This document shows, one piece after another, positions 56,552 through 61,029 of a stretch of DNA of 61,029 bases. The notes beneath the pieces are model-generated. The model searched no databases. It saw only the letters and a list, made by a program, of their open reading frames with translations, and was not told where the DNA came from. Positions within the stretch are counted from its first letter, which is position 1. Every line of letters begins with the position of its first letter. Origin of the DNA: Ectocarpus siliculosus (Eukaryota; Sar; Phaeophyceae; Ectocarpales; Ectocarpaceae); contig FN649746.1 of assembly GCA_000310025.1 (NCBI GenBank), forward strand, positions 2,089,378 through 2,150,406. The letters run 5' to 3'. The translations under genes and the position numbers were made by a program.

Positions 56552-57099
56552 GCGCACGACGCGTCCGATCGGAGAATGTCCTGGGTACGCTTTATCGTCA
56601 GTCGGCAGTCGGGGTTATGTATTCTACTTGATATGTTTTGATTTGTCGTACCCACCATCAGACCACAAGTCTTTGGTGCAACCGCTCCCTTCATTCTCCC
56701 CGCAGGGTTGTGGTAGCGTGTAGGCCCACCGCAGTGTAAAGTTGGGCATCTGCAAGCCCATGTACTGGTCGCGATCCTTCGCTTATCGTGCACGCCGGTA
56801 GGGCAGTCCAATTCTTCTCGCAGAAGGATGCTAAACGAGCTCAGCACAACTTGCACAAGAGACAGATTGGTTGTCCCGAAGAAGGAGTGGACGGCCCTAC
56901 CGACGTGCACGATAAGTGAAGGATCGCGACCGGTACATGGGCTGGCAGATTACTAACGGTTGCACCAAAGACTTGTGGTCGATACCAGGGTGATGGTTGG
57001 GTACGACAAATCAATACATATCAGTAGTATACATAACCCCGACTGCCGACTGACGATAAAGCGTACCCAGGACATTCTCCGATCGGACGCGTCGTGCGC
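56552..57099. repeat. Large palindrome / fold-back element, about 550 bp
   Basis: The left arm (56552-56820) and right arm (56877-57099) are imperfect reverse complements. The outer ends are GCGCACGACGCGTCCGATCG and its complement. Matching inner blocks include TGCACCAAAGACTTGTGGT, CGGTACATGGGCT and CGGTAGGGC. A central loop of about 55 bases has no partner. There is no open frame, so this looks like a fold-back (hairpin MITE) transposon. Confidence 0.9.
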
Positions 57100-59051
57100 T
57101 TTTTCCCGGCGGTGCACGGCTTCAGCCATTAATCCCGCACCTCGTCATTGGCCGCGGACTGGACGGAAATATGTGAATGGCCGGGGCGGTGAAAAGCAGC
57201 GGTGGACAACATCAGACGCGCGTGATGCGCAAGGGTACGAGGCAAGAGTGGATATTTTTGTCTAGAACAAGAACCCCAACTCATTCCTCGCGTGCGCGTG
57301 GAAACGATAGCACTGTATGGAATTTCTACTCATCGCCCCGACTAACGTGTGGTTGACGAGCTAAAATTGTCCCTTTCTCATGTCTGGTGTAGACATTCAA
57401 GTAGAAATCAAGGCGACCCTTTGAGAACTTGGGAAGTTTCAACCGCGCCGTCTACAGTATGAGCCTGCGTCCCCAACGTGCCCCCAGTGACGAAGGAAAA
57501 TGAGACAAGACCCAACAAGCATCGTCAACCGAAACGAAGTGAGTCGGGATACCGCCGTGAAGTACGAGAGATGAGCATTCCCATCCGATCCCGCGTGAAA
57601 CAAACGTGATTACCCAGAGCTCGTGGGCTTCTCTGCATCTCAGATCCGTCTGCCCCTCCCCTCTTCCGAGAGCAGCTGTGGGCTGCTCCCCGCGTACCGT
57701 AAACGACCCGGCAGCTTCGTCCTGGGTGCCGCCCAAGGCACTCAGTGCGCATCGAACGGAGTTTCCGGCTGCCCAGCACTGACATTAGCCAAAGTGAAGG
57801 GATCGAGAAAAAACAAAACACGACGAAAAGAGAGCAGCCAAACAACGGAAGAGACGGGTAGACAGCGCACGAATAGCGCAGCTCTACCAAACAAAACCCT
57901 CACAGGTCCTTTGTCACTCCATCCCCCGTGCATGACCCACGGTAGTTGGGGAGGCACGGCACGGCCACCGGGAGGTAGGACGTTGCACAGAACATACCGG
58001 CCACGCCGGCAACGATCGCGTTTGGCGCCTCGTGGAGCACAATGGCTTGGGGTTTTGCTGGTAGACGTCGTGGAACGCGAAGATTGCCAAGCCGATGACA
58101 AAGCGGAGAAGCGCATGGGGCAGAACGCGGGAAACGGCGGGGGGGCTTGCTGTTCCAACTCTATATTTTGTCCGACCTCTACTCGGCACATTCTATGCCG
58201 TAATGATGGAACTGACAGTACGGATGAACTTTGAACTAGAGAACAGGACGACAGCACGAAGCTACTGGTGTGACAAATGGAGGTTAAAGAAACTGGGACA
58301 AACTACAGTAACAAGCTACAGCGAGAAACAGAATGGAGTTCAGGACCGAAGAAGGCTAGAAACAGCAAAATCAGCAAGGGGACGATGTCCCAAAAGAAGG
58401 AAACCGCATCAGAACAGAACTACAATGCATACAACAACTCATGCACATCGCTGAACATATGCATCTCGGTCGGCAAACAGCGCACGGGTTGGAAATCGCG
58501 AGACCGACGTATACATGGGCGTGAATAGCACACCGTGCCATCAAGCAGGCCATCGGTGGGGCTGTCCCGAAACCACTCCGCGGAAACTGCTCGCCCATTT
58601 CGTATGTTGCGTCCAGTTTCCGCTTGGCGAAAACCGCCGTTTCCCGGTCGCGGTAATCACAACACGGTTCGGTTGTTTCATCGACGACGTATGCATACAT
58701 GTGCGGCGAATAGCAGTTGTTAAACACCAAACCACTTTGCACGAAACGCAACAGAAGGATGACGCGTCAAGAGAAACGAGGGATGAGGTTTTGAGGTAAG
58801 AAGGCTCAGCCTATTGAACACGACGGGGATGATTTGGGGCCTGGCGATGCAATACCCTGCGCTAGTCGTTGCGGCAGCCAATGCGTCTTTCACAACCGAG
58901 AACCAAAGAGAGCGACTCGATTCGCACCACGCAACGAACGCCATTCTTACGGGGAATGATGCGTCGAAGGTCTCACAAAAACGGACGTCTTGAGTCTGAA
59001 CTTGTCAAAACGTTTGTTCTTCACGATCGTTGGTGTGTTGTGGTCGTCATA
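57100..59051. other. Gene-free stretch
   Basis: Open frames at 57623-58234 and on the opposite strand have no domain, and their codon composition does not differ from the flanks. Nothing else stands out. Confidence 0.4.
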
Positions 59052-60035
59052 TGCCCCCAACATCATGGACCAATCAAATCCTCAATCACATAGTACCCGA
59101 GGTGCCTCTCCCTGGTTTCCCGTGGCACTTCCATCGCCCTCGGTACCGTCAACGACTCTGCCGAACCGCAGGGAGTGGAAGAGCACCAGATCGCCTCCCT
59201 GGTGAGGTGGAGTCGAGCAATGCGGCGAAAGTCGCGAATCGAAGGTTTGCAAGGATCGGGCAGGTCGTTGGTTCTCAAGACATGAAGTTGCTGCAAACAA
59301 TGCATGCTCTTCCACGCCAAAACGGCTCCCTTCCACCTCTATTATGTCCCTAACATCATGCACGAATCAAATCCTCGATCACAACGTACCGGAGGTACCT
59401 CTCCCTGGTTGCTCGTGGCGCTTCCATCACCCTCAGTACTGCCAACGGCTTTGCCGAACCGCAGGGGCTGGAAGAGCATCAGCTCGCCTCCCTGGTGAGA
59501 TGGAGTCGAGCAATGCAGCGACAGTCGTGACCCGAAGGTTTCCAAGGAACGGATAGGTCGTTAGCTCTTGAGACATGGAGTTGCTGGAGGAACAAATTCA
59601 TGTTCTTCAAACGCCGTGTCTCAAGAACTAACGACCTATCCGTTCCTTGCAAACTTTCGGTTGACGACTTTCGCGGCGTTGTTCGACTCCATCTCATCAG
59701 GGAGGCGATCTGGTGCTGTTCGAGCCCCCGCGGTTCGGAAGAGCCGGTGACCGTGCCGAGGGCGATGGAAACGCCGCGGGCAAACAGGGAGAGGCACCTC
59801 CGGTACTTTGTGATTGAGGGTTTGATTGGTCCATGATGTTGGCGACATATGCCAAATAGAGGTGGAAAGGAGCAATTGGCGTGGAAGAGCATGAATAGTT
59901 TCCAGCAACTCCGTGCGTCAAGAACTAACGACCTGTCCTGTCCGTTCCTTGCAAACCTTCGGTTCACGACTGTCGCTGCATTGCTCGACTCCACCTCACC
60001 AGGGAGGCGAGCTGGTGCTCTGCAATTTAAGGACT
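59052..60035. repeat. Cluster of direct and inverted copies of a 270-300-bp repeat
   Basis: Two direct copies (about 59052-59345 and 59346-59605) are followed by an inverted copy (about 59610-59865) and a partial second inverted copy (about 59880-60035). Shared landmarks are ATCATG(G/C)AC, CCTCTCCCTGGTT, GCCGAACCGCAGGG, TCGCCTCCCTGGTGAG, TGGAGTCGAGCAATGC and AGGTCGTTAG. The cluster can fold into a large hairpin centred near 59607. It has no coding capacity. Confidence 0.9.
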
Positions 60036-60064
60036 CCGTCAGCACCTTACGAGAAATCAAAGTC

Positions 60065-60098
<34 letters not shown>

Positions 60099-60429
60099 GC
60101 ACTTAAAAAGGAAACTGACGGAAGGGCACCGCCAGGAGTGGAGCCTGCGGGTTAATTTGACTCAACACGGGGAAACTCACCCGACACCGAGGAGTTTGTA
60201 CAAAGGGTTGGGTTCCCCGCGCTTGACAGCAGCGCGGTCGTAAATTACGGCGATGACGAATGGGCGCTCAGTGGCAGAGGCAGCGGTGCAGTGCTCCCCC
60301 CCTCCCCCGCCTTTTTATCTCCCTCTCTCTCTTCTTCTCTTGCAAAAAATCTCCTGACTGGTGCTTCCCTGTTGGAACACAAAGTTCCTTCGAAAACATC
60401 CGCCGCAGCTGAAGCGTTTGTGCGGAATA

Positions 60430-60572
60430 AAAAAACACCTTTAGTGCCTGTAGCAAATGCGGGCCCACGACGCCCGGGAGGACCGGCCAAGATTCGCAGC
60501 CCGTTATGAATGTTGGTCGGTCCTCCGGGATATCGTTGGCCCGCCTCTGCTACAGGCGCTGAAGGTATTTTT
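60430..60572. repeat. Hairpin with about 62-bp imperfect arms
   Basis: Positions 60430-60494 pair with 60510-60572, including GCCTGTAGCA, GCGGGCC and CCGGGAGGACCGGCCAA with their complements, at roughly four of five bases. The loop is about 15 nt. It may be a small fold-back MITE or a long small-RNA precursor. Confidence 0.8.
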
Positions 60573-61029
60573 GATATACCGCACATACGCCACCCCTCGA
60601 AAGGAAAAGCACCTCCCGCTAGCAGTACGTGGCGTTTCAGGTAGAAGCAGTGGGCTCGAGAAGTTGAGTGCTTAATCCACCCGAGAATCGAGTGACAGGT
60701 TTCCTGTATCCTGCTTCGCTTTCTGTTGTTCCCCCAAGCCCCTGATTGCTCGAATTCTGCAGTATCTTTGAAATCCCAGCACTTGTTTTGGTTGTTGTCA
60801 GTCGTTTCGTATGATGGTGTAATTGTGTACACGATGCCCAGGGGCACACTCTATACTGCAGAATGCATTCAATAAGCGGCCACCTGCTCTTTGGATGACC
60901 TTGTGCTACTGCTGGCTACTGTAGCGGCTGCTCCAGTTGGCGTCGCGTACTTGTGTTCCCCCGTCCTGTTTCTAGGACGTTGCTGACGTCGCTGAAAAAC
61001 GCAATCTTGGGTTTGAGTGGCACACGACC
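60573..61029. other. Right edge without a gene
   Basis: I see no coding or structural signal beyond a CTACTGCTGGCTACTGTAG stretch near 60905. Confidence 0.4.

Noticed and set aside
59479-60102. 207-aa minus-strand frame
   Set aside because: It runs through inverted repeat copies. The peptide repeats with them and carries no domain.

Overview
This is a sparse, intron-rich eukaryotic nuclear window. Genes have many GT-AG introns of 0.4-5 kb, GC-rich exons sit in lower-GC spacers, and G/C homopolymers, CTG and GAG microsatellites, fold-back repeats and a 100-N scaffold gap are present. The plant-like architecture of two splicing-factor genes and the overall texture suggest an ochrophyte, most likely a brown alga of the Ectocarpus type. 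That assignment is an inference. All gene models below were assembled by eye from splice-site phase and protein motifs.

Layout. At the left edge (642-1693, minus) are two exons of a protein with SH3b-like repeats that runs off the window. From 4243 to 12240 (plus) is an eight-exon RBM5/RBM10/SUA-like splicing factor (RS region, RanBP2 zinc finger, RRM, OCRE, C2H2) of about 833 residues. From 13951 to 30651 (plus) lie three tandem copies of a three-exon gene that I cannot assign to any described family. Each encodes a basic helical motif (LLKRMRPDEL), a RING-CH-like C4HC3 finger and an acidic tail opening with RFHRDE. Copy 1 is a pseudogene; copies 2 and 3 are open. The N gap is at 31007-31106. 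From 39911 down to 33332 (minus) is a seven-exon GPKOW/MOS2/Spp2-like spliceosomal protein of about 670 residues. A possible small membrane-protein gene (40356-42563, plus) starts divergently from it. From 51193 down to 46137 (minus) is a two-exon secreted lipase of about 435 residues whose 3.7-kb intron splits the nucleophile-elbow motif.

The right-hand 10 kb has no gene I can support and is dominated by repeats. These are a pair of 200-bp direct terminal repeats enclosing a 72-bp tandem array with a three-monomer higher-order period, a 550-bp palindrome, a cluster of direct and inverted copies of a roughly 280-bp element, and a 140-bp hairpin.

Functional links. The two splicing factors act in the same machine (exon definition and the Prp2/DHX16 step), but they are separate transcription units on opposite strands. 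The main novelty candidate is the tandem RING-CH-like family, whose exon lengths, intron phases and motif order are conserved while its tails diverge strongly.
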